This document shows, piece after piece, positions 49,578-63,020 of a DNA stretch of 64,000 nt (position 1 is the first letter of the stretch; each line of letters begins with the position of its first letter). The stretch is from Crotophaga sulcirostris (Eukaryota; Chordata; Aves; Cuculiformes; Crotophagidae), in NCBI GenBank assembly GCA_013397455.1, contig VYZB01000077.1, forward strand, positions 449,729-513,728. Reading direction: 5' to 3'. Below the pieces are notes generated by a model. The model ran no database searches and was not told the origin of the DNA. It saw only the letters and a list, made by a program, of their open reading frames with translations. The translations under genes were made by a program, and so were the position numbers.

Positions 49578-52500
49578 GGAAAAGTATTCCTATTACCTGG
49601 TGTTTAGCGTACTTTGCAGAGTAAGACAGAAGGAGCCTGTTTTTTTCCGTAAAATGGTGAAATATCAGTATCAGCTTATCATGAGGCAGTTATTCAATGT
49701 TCCCTTCTGTATTCTCTGAACCACTAGATATTAAATTATCCCGTACAAAATAGAATGGTTTCCATGGAGATGCAAAGTAGCCCAGTGATTTCCATGGTTT
49801 GGTGGAATCATTCTTTGAAGTTGGAAAGGTATATTCTACCTGCTAATCAAAGACATGCAACAAAAATTCATAGTAATCTCACCCTGTATATCTTAAAATT
49901 CAGCCTGGTCTGAAAAAGCATATTGAAAGTACAGCAACTGAATATGATGTGTATGCTACAGTCCCCATAAGGAAACAGAAGTCGCCTTACTGAGAAGAAA
50001 ACTTCCTTCCTTCATGACTGCTGCGCTCCAGTGATGAGCTTCCCTCTGAGCAACAAGTGATGTAAACCTGAGAAATGTATGACCACAATATATTCACTGT
50101 CTCTACAGAAAGGCTCATTCTCATGGATTCTTGGAATTAGAAACCACCTGTTGCATCTGAAGTCAAGAGGGAGCTATGTTATAATAATTACATTAGGTTT
50201 ATTTTCCTTCTTAATCTTATTTATAAAGGGGATCTTTTGCTTTTCTCTTTAATCCAGATGCTGTATTATGACACCACATATTGCACCAAGCTTCTGTGGA
50301 CTCTCAGCTCTGGTTTTGCTCGCATAATTGTTTTCCCTACTTTATCTTTTATTTTTGTTTTATAACTTGGATCCATTCAGATCCATTCTGTCATATTTTG
50401 GAGAGAAAAGAGTACAACAGAATTTGAGAACAAAAAAGGTGAGTTCATGGAAATAAAGTTAGCAGGTTTATTTTATTGATTAAGACCTTCACAAAGGAAC
50501 AATTTGTGCAACGTTACTGAAAGCTAAAAAACTTCTTAATGCAAAAAAGAATCAATAGTTTGATAAAACCCAGACCTCCTGTATTATGCAATTAAATGTT
50601 AGACAGGGTGATAAGAGCTTTAATTTACCTTGGGAGATATTTATCAGATTTTGGATTAACTTAAAATATGCTTCCTGTGCCTTTCTTGTCAGGTGAAGGG
50701 CCTTCGATGTTTCTGCCGGTGCAGAGGAAGAGAAAACACTTTCCCAAAGTGGGGTGAACTCCACAAACCCAGATAGGCTACCAGAAGGCTTTCTCCAAAC
50801 TCCTTAATTCTGTGATTTTCCCTCTAGCAGCCAGGAAAGCCAGTGGTACGAATTCCCGTATGTGCTAGTTTGATGTGAGTTCTGTTATTATTAATTACTT
50901 ATACAGCACCGTGCTTGTGCATGATTCTTTATAGGAAAAAGATAATATTCCCCAAGAGCTCGCAAACCAAATGCCCAGTGGTACAAACACTTCTTAAGCT
51001 TTCCTAGGACGTACTACCTGGAATAATCCACTGATGTCAGCGGGCTACTTATGTGCTGGTAAGTGCTCTGCTGGGTAGGAAGTGTTTGCAGGATTAGGCT
51101 GTAGTTAAACCATGACATGATCATGGGTGATGAGGGAAGGGGGGGCAAGTGTTCCAGCAATAAGGTCATGCTGTTGCTTTGGTTATAACGGAGGTGTCAA
51201 GGGGTTAGGGCATTTTTAATGTTTTTTGTTATTTGTGATCCTGTTACCAAGAAGAAAAAGCTCAGCTTTGTAGGCCACACGGAAGCAGTGAGCTGCCAAG
51301 GAGGAAGACTCGCTGCGAGCCGGGGGAGAGGTGCAGCCTGTTACGTGAGGAAGAGGACTCCAGAGGTAAGCAGGAATGCACAAGAAGAGACACTGGCCAT
51401 ATGCTGGGAGACTCACCATCCTCTGCTGCAACCAGCACGTGTCCACTACATCCTTGGGAGTTTGGGTTGGTTTTTGTTTGGTTTGGTTTTTTTTTTAATT
51501 GAGGGCATTTTCAGAAGTTTCCCAGTACATTTCCAGCTCTTGGCAAGACCCAGACACATCTGTGACATTTAGCTGATAGCCTCCTTAGTGAAGGGAATGT
51601 TGCCAATGAATCCTTGTGCAACTGTTTATCCTACAAACCAAACCGTACAACTGCCAGTTTCACTCTTACAACACAGAGAGCGTTTTTCCTTCTTAATTGA
51701 AAGTGTGGAACACAGCAGTCTTTAAATACTGAGAAAACCACCAGCTGAAACCAGGAGAAAGAGAGACATCAAGGATGACAGGCAGTAGGCCCTCTGCCCA
51801 GTGAGACTTGCAGCCAGGGCGTGCTCTGTTTTTAAAAGCAACCTACAGGCTTCAGGAAGACTATAGATCTAGAGGCAAGGGGGGAGGTTATTCTGGGATT
51901 GCAAGGCACTTCAGAGAAACACATCCACAGCAAAGGGCCATTGCCTTTGGGGTAAAGGCACAGAGCAGTTGTGGGGTTGGGATGAGGCCCCAGAGAAAGC
52001 CAGGGGCAGCAGAGAGGGCTGAGTTGATGGCCCAGTCTCAGTGGAAATCTGTCCTGGGAGGCTTTTACAGGTGAAAACTTTTGCACAGAAGTGTGGGACT
52101 GTCTGTGAGCACAAGCCTGCAGCAGAAATGGGGTGAGCAGTAGACCAGAGCATCAGCACTTCCACCCCACCAAGGGCTGTACAAATAGACCAAGTGGCTG
52201 GAGAAAAACCTTACCTTTCTGGAGGTTGTGTAGGAGCCCATAAATGCACTGCAGTTTTGCTTCACTGACAGCTCCAAGAGTTAAAAAATGGAAGAAAAGA
52301 ATCTTAATTATGAAAGTAACAAAATCATGGAAATCAGCAGGGAAACTCAAACAGGCTATTAGCTCCCAGCTACCTTCTGCAGGATGAATATTTCGAGCTT
52401 TCAGCATTTTGTGGGAGTTGAATGGGTGCCACAATGGTTAAATGAACTGAGAGACACCTCGCCCCTACACTTGAAGGGTGAGGATGGCATTTGCACAGAA

Positions 52501-54664
52501 ACAGGCACCACCAACCTTCACTTTTCTGAATCCTCCCCAACTTAATCCCTCTGTGATTTGTGGGACTTTTTCCTGAGCTAGTCTGTGGTACATGATTAAA
52601 TTATTTTTCATACATTTTTTTAAGTTTTTAAATAATTCTGACAGATCACAAAGAGCACTTGAAGCAAACAAATTCATGTGGGCAGATCCATAGATTATAG
52701 AACCTGAATACTTCAAATTTTCTCTTCTCTTTTTGGTGTTTAACCTGGTCCAGATGGTATTACTATTTTCTCTTATAAGTTTCACATTTTTAACCTGAAT
52801 TTTTATACTTTATCAGTAATTTTCTTTGAATTCTACATAGAAAGAACTGGTAATGTAAACAGCCAGATCTCCCTGTCTGACAAATCTTTTACATATGACA
52901 AATATAAAACTAACCATGAGATAGTCTGGTTCTGAGCTTGTTTTCTTTACCTTACAGACAGCTTTTGATGTAAGAACCCCGTATATATTTACTCGGTGCA
53001 TCTGACACTTGAGATCAGGCTTTTATTGGTACAAGGTACTCCAAACTGTCAATCACAGCGAAATGAACCATTGTCCTTGTAGATAATTAGCATGCCTCTC
53101 CCCTCAGTGTTTTCAAAGTTGCTTCTGACCTTCAGCATGAGTGGCGTCACACATACTTTCGCTGTAACGCATGCAAATAACATTAGAGGCACCACCAAGA
53201 AGCACTCATGCTCTCTCCTTCTTGTGGTCTAAGATAGAGCTGATACTTGACAGGTCTAACTGCTGGCTCCTAGTTCTCATTGACCCTCAACAGGCAGCTC
53301 TCAGTAGTATGTAGGTGCTTAACATGCTTGAATCAATGCTGACCCTCTATAGTATTTAATCAGTTGTGACCAGGTCCTTTGTAGTGGAGTGTAGGGTCCA
53401 GAAAGATTAAAAGAGGTGCTCTAGCTCTGAGTGAGGAAGGAAGTGGCCCTTTCAACTCAGCAGATGGCTGTGGTGCTCCTGCCAACAGCCCTGGGAGCAT
53501 CATGGCCCCCTGACACTGCCAGCAGCCAAAGGGAAAATTCACAGGGAACAACTGTCCTCACCCTCTTCCTTCAGACCCTTGGGAATAAATGTGGCATGGG
53601 ACATCACCTTAGACCAGGCAAATCCAGCCTCTGAGTGCATTTCAGCTTCTCTTGACATCACTGTCAGACTGCAGTTACAGGCTCTTATGTTAGCTTTTTT
53701 ACTCAATTGCCAACAAATATCCCAAGAGGTTTGGTCTCAAAAGCATACTTAAAGAGGGAATATTGTCTGGATGTAATTTAGCTGCCATTGCCCAGCCATT
53801 CCATAGATCCCTTTGACTTGTGACATTAAATATATGGAGCAAGCATATGAATGGATTAACATACGCAGTCCTATAATTAGCTATGTTATTAAATTTGTGA
53901 AGTAGTTGGGGGAAAGGGGCTTGCTTGCCATCTGTTTAAGAAGTATCTCTCTTTCCACTGAAATCTAGATATAAAAAACCCCAGACATGTGGGCATGACT
54001 GCCTTACATACATTACTGGGATTATTTCCCTTGAGTTAACCAAAGACAAGCATGATTCATATATCAGTAGAATGTTGTGCAAAAATGTGCACAGCATTTT
54101 TTCACATAATGTTCCTTTTCCTTCCCATTGTAAATTATGAATCATGTGAACATCATGAATTACAGAGGTTTGTTGGTCTGGGGTTTTTAGGTTTTCATTG
54201 TGACCCTACAAACTAAGTAATGGAAGAGTAATTATACAAGGTAGTACAGTAAATTCTTCCATGAAAATTAATTTTTAATCCTACGCTTGTCACTATGTTA
54301 CCACAAAGTCATTTGCTTCAATTTGCTTGAAAAACTTGCAGTAATTGAACTATGATTTTAAAACCAAGATACACTTGCACGCACACCCATACACATACAT
54401 GTTCCCACTGATTTTGAATAAAAAGAATGTTTGTAGAAGAAGAGAGGAAAATTAGCAATGTTTAGAATAGTGATCCAAATTAAATATTTAATCATTAGCC
54501 TCAGTTAATGTGGAAATTGTTTTCAAAATGTGAAAACAAGATACATTCTGAAAAGGTTACAGTAAGACCCTAGCTCACAAAACTCTTCGGCAGAGCTCTG
54601 TCATTCACTGTGGAGTCCCTTAAAAGGTTGCACTGTGACAGCACAAGAAAAAGAGCATACAAGA

Positions 54665-54688
54665 AAACAAACAAACAAACAAACAAAC
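54665..54688. repeat. (AAAC)n microsatellite
   Basis: Six perfect AAAC units. No SINE or LINE body is recognisable next to it. Confidence 0.95.
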
Positions 54689-57600
54689 ATCCCAAACTGA
54701 AAGATTCTGAAGCATGGGAAGCCCTCCAATATTGTAACTGAGGAGTACCATAAGCTGATATTTCTAAGCAAGGTCTTTTAATGCTACATTTCTTTAGATT
54801 GATAAACTTGCATGTTTTCCAATCAACCATTTAGTGACAGTTCCTGCAACACACAGACCAAGTATTTTAATAGCTTTTAAAAAAATACTTATAATAGTAG
54901 TAAAAAAGTATAGTTGAAAACAAGGGAACCTGGATCTGAGTGGTTTTTCCATTTGCCTCAGGCTGCCTGAGAGGATGTTCAGTTAAGTCAGAGGCAGAGA
55001 GACCCACTCCAATATCATAATTAAGAGTTTGGGGTTCATTCTCATACCCACAAGGGTTAAATTTAAAAGTTACACTAAAGCAATGGAGAAGGCACAGCAC
55101 AAACCAACAGGAAAACATAAAGGTAAGGGAGCTGTTAGGTACATCTACACATGCAGTCTAACTTCAGGCTTCCCATACAGTCATCAGAGAGGGTTAAGCT
55201 TTCAATGTGGGTGCTCTGAGTCACTGCCCAAAGGAGCTCAAGGGGTGAGTATTTATACAGAACATTAACCACACAGGAGTATGTAGGAGGTCTAAAGTTC
55301 AGGAGCTGAATGTGAATACTCCCCAGAAGGTGTGGAGTTTGGATTTCTTCCTATCTGCCACTATTCCCCATCAGCTCCTCCAAGTCACATTATAGAAGAT
55401 CAGGGAACTTCCTTTTTCACACCAGCCAGAAACAGCTGCTATCAGTGATCCAGACTAAAGTTTCTCTGTCTATGTCCTTCTCTCTGGCAGCAGTAAAAAA
55501 ACAAGTTATATGTTGGCTGTTAGTCCCTGCACAGAATAAAGTGGCCAAGATAAACTAGCTGGGTATTTTCATGCAAAAAAAAAAAAAGAAAATAAAATTA
55601 AAACCAAAAAAGAAACTCCCTACTAAAGACCCTCATCCATCTGTTTTTCTTTAGGGATGCTTTAACTTTAGCTAAATATCACTTATTTACACCTGAAGAA
55701 GTTAAATGATCTTGTTCCCATGCACTCTCTTACAAATGCTGTCCTGGCCTGTGATTTATATAAAAGTAGCTGTTCCCTTAATTTTATTCACAATAGCTTC
55801 ATTCTTACCGTATGAACCTGCTTTGTCAGTATTCGCTTTGATTTATGGAAGATTTCAAACTACCAAAATAACTGTCCCTTTTCTTTTCATTAAAGCTAAT
55901 CCCCACAAAGACACTTTCATCTGCTGATTAGTCATGCTTCAGCGATCTTTGCTAACCAGAGGCTAAGTTATTGATGTGTTAAAGATGTAATCTCAGAGAT
56001 TCAAGACCACTGAAGAAAATTCAACGTGTTGCTTGACAATGTCAGAATTTAAAAGTGTCTCGCCTTATTGAACCAGCCTGGGTAGCACACGCTCAGCAGC
56101 ATTGTCAAATCACTTCAGTTAGGCTACAGGCAAGAACGGTCTTGTTAGAAAGTGTTTCAAGTCTACACAGACATTCTGCATTACAGATCATGAAGAGAAG
56201 GGACAGGGATTTCCAAAATACTTCAGGGAAGTGCGACCCTCACTTCATCCAGCAGGAACAAACCAAACTCTGGCATTACTCTAAATTGCATCCAGACTTC
56301 TGAGCCAAATGAGCAACACGTTTTCCATTATAACCTGTATGTGCAATTCTGAAAAATTCACCACTGTGGCTTATATTTCCTAGGCCTTGTCTCATTTGAA
56401 CACTTGTTTAGACACCATCTAAGCAAACACCTCTTGCATCTTTTCATGCTTTGACAATTCTGACCACTGTGAAACAAAGCTTCCTCCTGGTCATTGCAGT
56501 CTTTAAGTAGTATTACTTTTAGACAATGACAAGCTATGATGACAAGCTCATATACTAGCAGAAGTTGCCCATGAATCCATGAAGATGGTCATCCAGAATA
56601 CTTAACTAAATAGCTATGCCAAAGAGAATAAGGACTCCTGGAGCTCTACACCCTGGCTTAGAGCTAACGGAAGTTTTCAAGATTAATCCACCACCCAGCA
56701 AGGCAGCTTGTATTATGCTTCAGAAAAGGGAATGTGACAAGCCTGAACCTCTACTTCCAGCAGTCAGCACCTGACAGAACTGTGATTAGCAGCTACCTGA
56801 CACGTGTTTAAGTTCACCAAAATACATTTTTGTCACAGGTGCATCACAATTTCCTCATTTATATGCCTATTCACAGCTGATGTTGCACTGTCTTGATCCT
56901 AATAGTTTTGTGTTGTTTGGAGATTAAACATGAGTGAGACCTGCTCTAAATCTCAATTAATTTTGCAACTGGCATGTAGAGGTCTCCAAGTAATAATCAG
57001 CTTAAGTCTTGTATAATCACTTCTTGGGGCATAAACATATATTCAGATAAATATGGGTCTACCTATAATTATCCGGCTGTAATAAGACACACTTCACTCA
57101 GATCTTCTTCAATACTGGTGGATATTTGTAGACTAGTGACAGTAGAGGATCGTTGTGGTTGCAACAGTCTGTCTAGGCCTGAAAATGGGTTAGCTGTTTT
57201 GGTGTTGTATCCACCTGAACAGATGCATCCTGCTGAGCCTGAGCTGGCTGCCTTCAGGGCTAGGCCAGATGTCACTCCATTGTATATCCAGACTGAAGTG
57301 GACAGCAGCAGGGAGACACCTGAATGGAGATTCAATAGGATCCCAACCTGGCTGACACCACTGCACCAGTAGAGGAGCTGAGCTGGCTCTGTGCACCCAC
57401 CGAAGCCTCTCTGCAGGAGTCCTTCTGAACCCACCTTGTGCTGCTCTTTCTCTCACAGCCCTGTTACACAAATAGCCAGGCACTGACTGCAATAACTTAG
57501 CTGCGTGCTTTTCTCATTTTCAAAACTGCTGTGCAGATCAACACACACTCAGTCATCACTATTGCTATTAGATTAGCTACGGGCTGATCCAGGTTTGGAC

Positions 57601-60600
57601 CTTCCATTTCATAATCTTAACATTACCTACGTTTGACCTGGATCAGTATAGCCACATACCTTTCCTGTCTGCTGTCATTCAAGCTCAAGTGCTGTTCACT
57701 AATAGACTTGATCCTCATTTGCAGGCTTTACCCCTTCCCATGCTAGATGACACTGATGATGTTTGTTCTGCCCTGTACAGTCCTGTACTCATAGCACTCC
57801 TTTGTATTACTGATCTTCTTTTCCACACAATTGATGTTTTACCAATATTATGTGAGTATCCCTTATTTTGCAGCATAAACTCATCATCTGTCCTTTCTGT
57901 TTAGTAAATCCGTGAGCTGGATTGGAATACCCCTTTCCTCATGGATATTAGACATGGAGCAGCATGTACAGAGTTTCTGCCTCCTTTCTAGCAGCTGCTT
58001 GTTCATGTAGTGTATTTCTGGACAGACAGCATCCAGTTCCAGGGCAAATACTGCTCCTCTAGGAATGTTCTTGGAATCCTTGGGGTGATCTCAGTCTGCA
58101 AGCCCAAATCCACCGAGCACATATAAATTGGTCCATTGCTAATTTGTGCTGGAAAGCCCCAGTGAATACAGGAATATGCCAGGAACACAAATCTTTGAGA
58201 TCTTCTTTTCAACTGTAATGTCTTCTTCTTACTCACTCATTTATCTTTTGGCTTTGTACTGGCCGGCTAAGACTGATGGTGGCCCCATGCAGCATTTCAA
58301 AGACTTGCTCCATCTGGGCATAACTCATGCTTAGGAGGGGAGTTGAACTCTATACCATGATGGGAGCTGGTCCTCCAGGTAGCCTGCTCGATGATGCCCT
58401 CTGAGTCCTGTGCAAGCCATTTATTTGGCATTGTTTTTATAGCAAAATAAAGCCAAATGAGCTAATCAAAGTTTTATCCTTCTGACGTTGTAGGGCTTTG
58501 TATTATCTGCAGCTAGGACAGTCTGATCTTAGGCTGCATGATCAATAAAATTCTTTCGATGCCCAAACTTGATCAAGCCTGCTCCGATTTGTGTCAAGTC
58601 CACCACTCATATTTGTTCTGTGATTCAACATTTAAAGGAAGGGTTTGGTTCCTGTATTTTGTTCAGCCTAAACGGAAGAAAAGAATTATACTTCCATTTG
58701 GAAATACCTTTATTTCTTCACTTTTGGAAAATGGTAAATTACTGTTAGCAATTGATCAGATTAAAATGTACAAAATCATTCATAACCTGTATATGTCAAA
58801 TTCCAACACAATTAGGCTATTACTAGTGAAGAAAGACAGCACAGAGGAAAAACATGTTTCTGCTGTGACCTGGCAGTTCACTGACTCAGAGACTGTCTAT
58901 CTGTACTAGATCTGTGAAGCAATCCAGAATATTTCAACCAGCTGGGATGGATAATGCTGACACATGCAAGACAGAGCCAACAATTGTATCTCAGAGAGGC
59001 AGTAACAGCACTCAGTGTAGCTAACAGGTGTTGTGTCGTTCCAGAGGCTTTGAATTATCCCACCCTCGTTTTATTCTAATGAAAATGAGTTTAGTTTGCA
59101 TATTGTCTTTCCACAGACCTCTCACTGTTGCAAGTAGCTAGGTACTGATTGCACAGGTACAGCTCTTTGAGTGACTCTTCATTCCTGTTACAGTGCCTGG
59201 ACAATAACATGGTAAGGAGCTTGCCTTGTTCCTTTAGCCCACACAGCATAGTTCACTCTGTTACTGAGGTGAGTGCCCAGCTCCATCACTGCTACTTTGA
59301 AGATGTCCTTGAGAGTGAACCATTGCTTCTTTCTCAAAGGACATCCCATTAATAGGTTGGTGAAGGCTGATGAGTAACCCTTTGCCCATGACTTAACCCT
59401 TTCTCTTCTTGCTACCCAAGATGATTTTATGAATGTCCTGATAAGATCCTGTTTCTTGATGACAGTATGATCACAAAGGAACCCATTAGGTGGTACCTCT
59501 CTCAGGTAGCTTCTCTTTAAGGAGAGTTACCTTGGAGCAGGAGGAGCCCTATCTTATAGCACAGGTGTCACTAGCAATAGTCAAACCTTCAAAGTGGCAC
59601 GCAAATGCAGCCTAAAGAGCTGGATGCTTCTGTGTCCATGTGGTCTGGTACACAGGTGACAGCTTCTTCGTGGTGGCACCTGAGAAGGCACATCTAGGGA
59701 CCCTCAGGCTCAGAGTAACCTTTGCCCACAAGCAGGGTTCTTTCTCTGTCGAGTGCTTGGAATGCTTTTTGCCATCCTTCCTCCTTGTTTGCATTTTTTT
59801 AAATTTATTTTTTCCCCCTAGAAAGTGTGGAATTTGTCTCTAGTAGTTTTCCAATATGTGTCCTGTAAGTCTTCCAAAACATGCTGGTAGTATGACTAAT
59901 GAGGTAGGAGTAGGAATAATGAAAATAATTTCACTTTTTCTGTCCCCAGTAGCTATATCTAAAGTAGTAACTCAAACTCTGCCAACCTGGAGACCGAGAG
60001 GCATGTTCTACGTACATCCATACTCCTGAACTTTCCTGCCCACCAAAGCAATGGAATAGGCATGTTCACTCCACGTAATGGGTCTGGCCCAGGGACCCCA
60101 AAAACAATTTAATGACATAAACACATTTTTCAGTACCTGTGAGTGGTTTTGGTACTATTTAATTTACAAACATGGGGACTGTCATTGTGTCCAAAATAGA
60201 TCTTATTTTATTCTTTCCATTATAGTACTCAAAGAAACTTGAGCACTTTTAGCTCTCCCTTTCCAGGGAACTAAATTCAAGATGTAATTGCTCAAGGGCA
60301 GTAATTCTTTGCTGTTAAAAAAATACTTCCATACAGCACTTCTATGGGCATTTGTATTAGTAAGACTTGGTCTTGTGCCCAAGCACAGAAAGTGACCATA
60401 TGTGAGAAGGTATTTGCAGACAATTTGAGTGACAGAGCAGAGATTTTGTTTGTTTTTCAGGGCACATTCAGCACTTGGTGATATGACTGGAAGTCGTGAC
60501 ATTCTGCTCATGTTTGGAAGTCAAGACAGGAATTGCTGGTTTCGCCTCTTAGGCTATTCACAGCACAGGAATTGTGACTGGCTGTTGGCAGATTTAAGGA

Positions 60601-62821
60601 GAAGGTAGAGCGAATAACACTTGTAGTTAGAACATGTCTTTTATTCCAGGATGTTCTTTCACCAGCAAAGTTCATAGCAACTGGTTGGGTCTAGGGAATC
60701 CGAATCTAATGTCATGCCAGCTAAAGAACTTCTGCTGTAGCCTATAAATTCACTGGTGAATTTATCTCTTTCACATACCTTGAAAAGAAAATCAATGCTT
60801 ACATGATTTCAAGTGGGCATGTTGAAGCCTTGCTGGTGTAAGGGCTGCAGGGCAGTATAAGCCATCTCATTCTTTGGCAATGGCAGAAGATCCTTAATGC
60901 TAATACAAATCCATGAATAATAGCAGAGGTTTTGCTTGTTGCCTCTTTATTGAAGTGAGTAGGATAGCTACAAACTATGGTGTTTCTACCGCCTCCACTC
61001 TGAATGTTGCTTAGAATCAAGTGCCAGAATAATTAGTTCATTGCTGAAGAACTTCACATGGTTTTTCTTAGCAGATCTCTCTTATGCCATACAAGGCAAA
61101 AATTCACAACTCTGAGTCTAAGTACAAGAGGGCATTTCAGCTGGGACTGGGAAAGAAAAAAGCATTAACATTAGATTACTCCAAAACAGTTCATGTACAA
61201 TATTTCCTCCACCAGCGCTCCACCGCCCACCACCCCAGCTGGCTTTGGATTCATCTGATGAACACCCAATTGAATATACAGGACGTGCAATGTTCACAGT
61301 GTACCTAAATGTGATAAAATTGTGTTCTTATCTCGATGTTAAAGGGCCCTAGGCTGTGGATCACAAATGTAAATGACTGCAGCTGAATGTTTTTCCATTT
61401 TTGCTTTTGTTTTTATCATGGGGTTTGAAGTGTCACATTCTGTAATATAACTTCCCTTTTCTAGTCACAAACAAATGACATCTGGCCACTTTCAATAATA
61501 AACTCGAAGAGAGGGGATATTTCCTTTTAGCTTGTTGGGCCCCTTCTTAACCTTCAAATTCCTGCTATAGCTAGGGAGAAGGAAAACTTTTAAAAAAATA
61601 ATCCCCTAATGATTAAATTCACTGATGAAAAAAAAAGCTTTCCTTCAAGCCTCTGAGTATTGTTTGTTTCACACAATCTCAAACATCCCAACACAAGTTA
61701 ATGTGTGAGGAACTGTTTGCTGCTCCCACTCTCATTCTTACATCATACAGGAAACCCTTGCAGGAAATGAACGTTCAGTCAGCCGCCTTCTCCCTCAACA
61801 CCTTGGGCTTACAAGTCTAAGACAGAAAGCATTCAAGGAAGAATTAAGGTGGGGTAAGAGAACCGAAGAGGCAGGCCAGACACCAATAAATCATACACCT
61901 TGATTTTCCTGCTTGGCACAACATTGAGTTTTCTTTCTGGAGATGCTTCTCAAATAATCTGAGTTTCACTGAGCAGGAAGGTTTCGCTACCTATCACACA
62001 CGAAGGGTTGTTGTTCATGGTTGTGCAGGCTCTGTCTGTTTTGTGTCCATGTCAACTCTGTGGGCATTTTCAAAGAAATACAAATAAATGAAATAACCCT
62101 CTTCCAATTCACATAAAAGAAGGGGCTCCTGGCCTTTTATGTATCCCCACCCTGAATATTGTCACAATCATAATGGTGTGGTGCAGCTCTTTGCGTGGAA
62201 AGAGCATGGTTTCAACCAGGCTCACTGAATCCTTTCTTGCTCGGGAACAGGGAACGGCTGTTGTCAAGATGAATAAAAATTGGGGAAGGCATTGTGAACA
62301 GTGGTAATGAAAAGCTCTTTTCTTCCTCGGTTCTTAGTCACCAGAAATACCAGACACCTCATTTTAAAGATTAGATCATTCAGGCCAAACCACTGCCAAT
62401 AGTGTAAAGCATAGTAAGTCCAGAAAGGGCAATTTAGTGACTGTATAAGGAACCGTGTTTCTTTGTCCTGATGATCTGCAAGAGTGTCTTTCAGAGCTGA
62501 TTCAGAACAAGGGAAATATTTCCTATGGTTCATAGAGCCCAGAGAATGGCACCATCCCTGCCACCAACCACAGTTAGCTAAAGGTTTTCTAGACAAATGT
62601 TTTTTTCTTTCTGCTGAAAATATGAATATACTGGAACTGATTTCTCTTGAAAATATAGAAATGCTAAAAGGAAATCTACCAGTTCTGATGCAGTTTCTGC
62701 CTGCCCATCCAGCCAGCTGCCTGCTCAGTTCCCTTGGCCAGTGCAGGACTTCTGTCTTGCAAAATGCTTGGAGAAGTACCTTTCGGTTTCAAAACACTAG
62801 GAAGTGGCACAGCAAGAGTTA

Positions 62822-63020
62822 ATCACAGAATGGTAGGGGTTGGAAGGGACCTCTGGAGATAATCTAATCTAATCCCCCTGCTAAAGCAGGTTTACCCACA
62901 GCAGGGTCCACAGGAACACATTCAGGTGGGTTTTGAAGGTCTCCAGAGAAGGAGATTTTGCAGCTTCTCTGGGCAACCTGTTCCAGTGCTCTGTCACCCT
63001 CACAGTAAAGGAGTTGTCTG
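62822..63020 (-). repeat. CR1 LINE 3'-end fragment, better preserved
   Basis: The plus strand shows the familiar reverse complement of the CR1 3' region: CAGAATGGTAGGGGTTGGAA, GGGACCTCTGGAGAT, CCCCCTGCTAAAGCAGG, GGTCTCCAGAGAAGGAGA, GGGCAACCTGTTCCAGTGCT and then the AGTAAAG block. About 200 bases are present and only a minority differ from the pattern I know, so it appears younger than the copy at 10.1 kb. The element is 5'-truncated and non-coding. The exact far end near 63016-63030 is uncertain. Confidence 0.95.

Larger units (their letters stand above)
42891..62821. other. Intergenic sequence downstream of STAU2
   Basis: Apart from the microsatellites and one possible ancient repeat listed separately, I see no gene here. 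Open frames up to 124 residues occur on both strands, often overlapping each other, without recognisable domains or consistent splice sites. I looked on the minus strand for the last exons of RDH10, the expected convergent neighbour in human, and did not recognise them. Somewhat GC-richer patches near 51.3, 51.9 and 57.1-57.4 kb explain the overlapping frames there. Confidence 0.6.

Noticed and set aside
49787..49850. Possible further CR1 fragment (GGAATCATTCTTTGAAGTTGG)
   Set aside because: Only a loose resemblance to the CR1 tail, without the diagnostic GGGACC and AACCC blocks.
51216..52434. Cluster of overlapping frames on both strands
   Set aside because: Mutually overlapping frames on opposite strands cannot all be real. 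None has a recognisable domain or splice signals giving a consistent gene.
57069..57492. Overlapping open frames on both strands (up to 121 codons)
   Set aside because: This patch is GC-richer, so stops are rarer in all frames. Three frames are open at once, none with a known domain, and none has a convincing gene structure.
58538..58909. 123-codon plus-strand frame in AT-rich DNA
   Set aside because: Composition is dominated by residues expected from AT-rich codons, with no recognisable domain. I could not support it as a gene or pseudogene.
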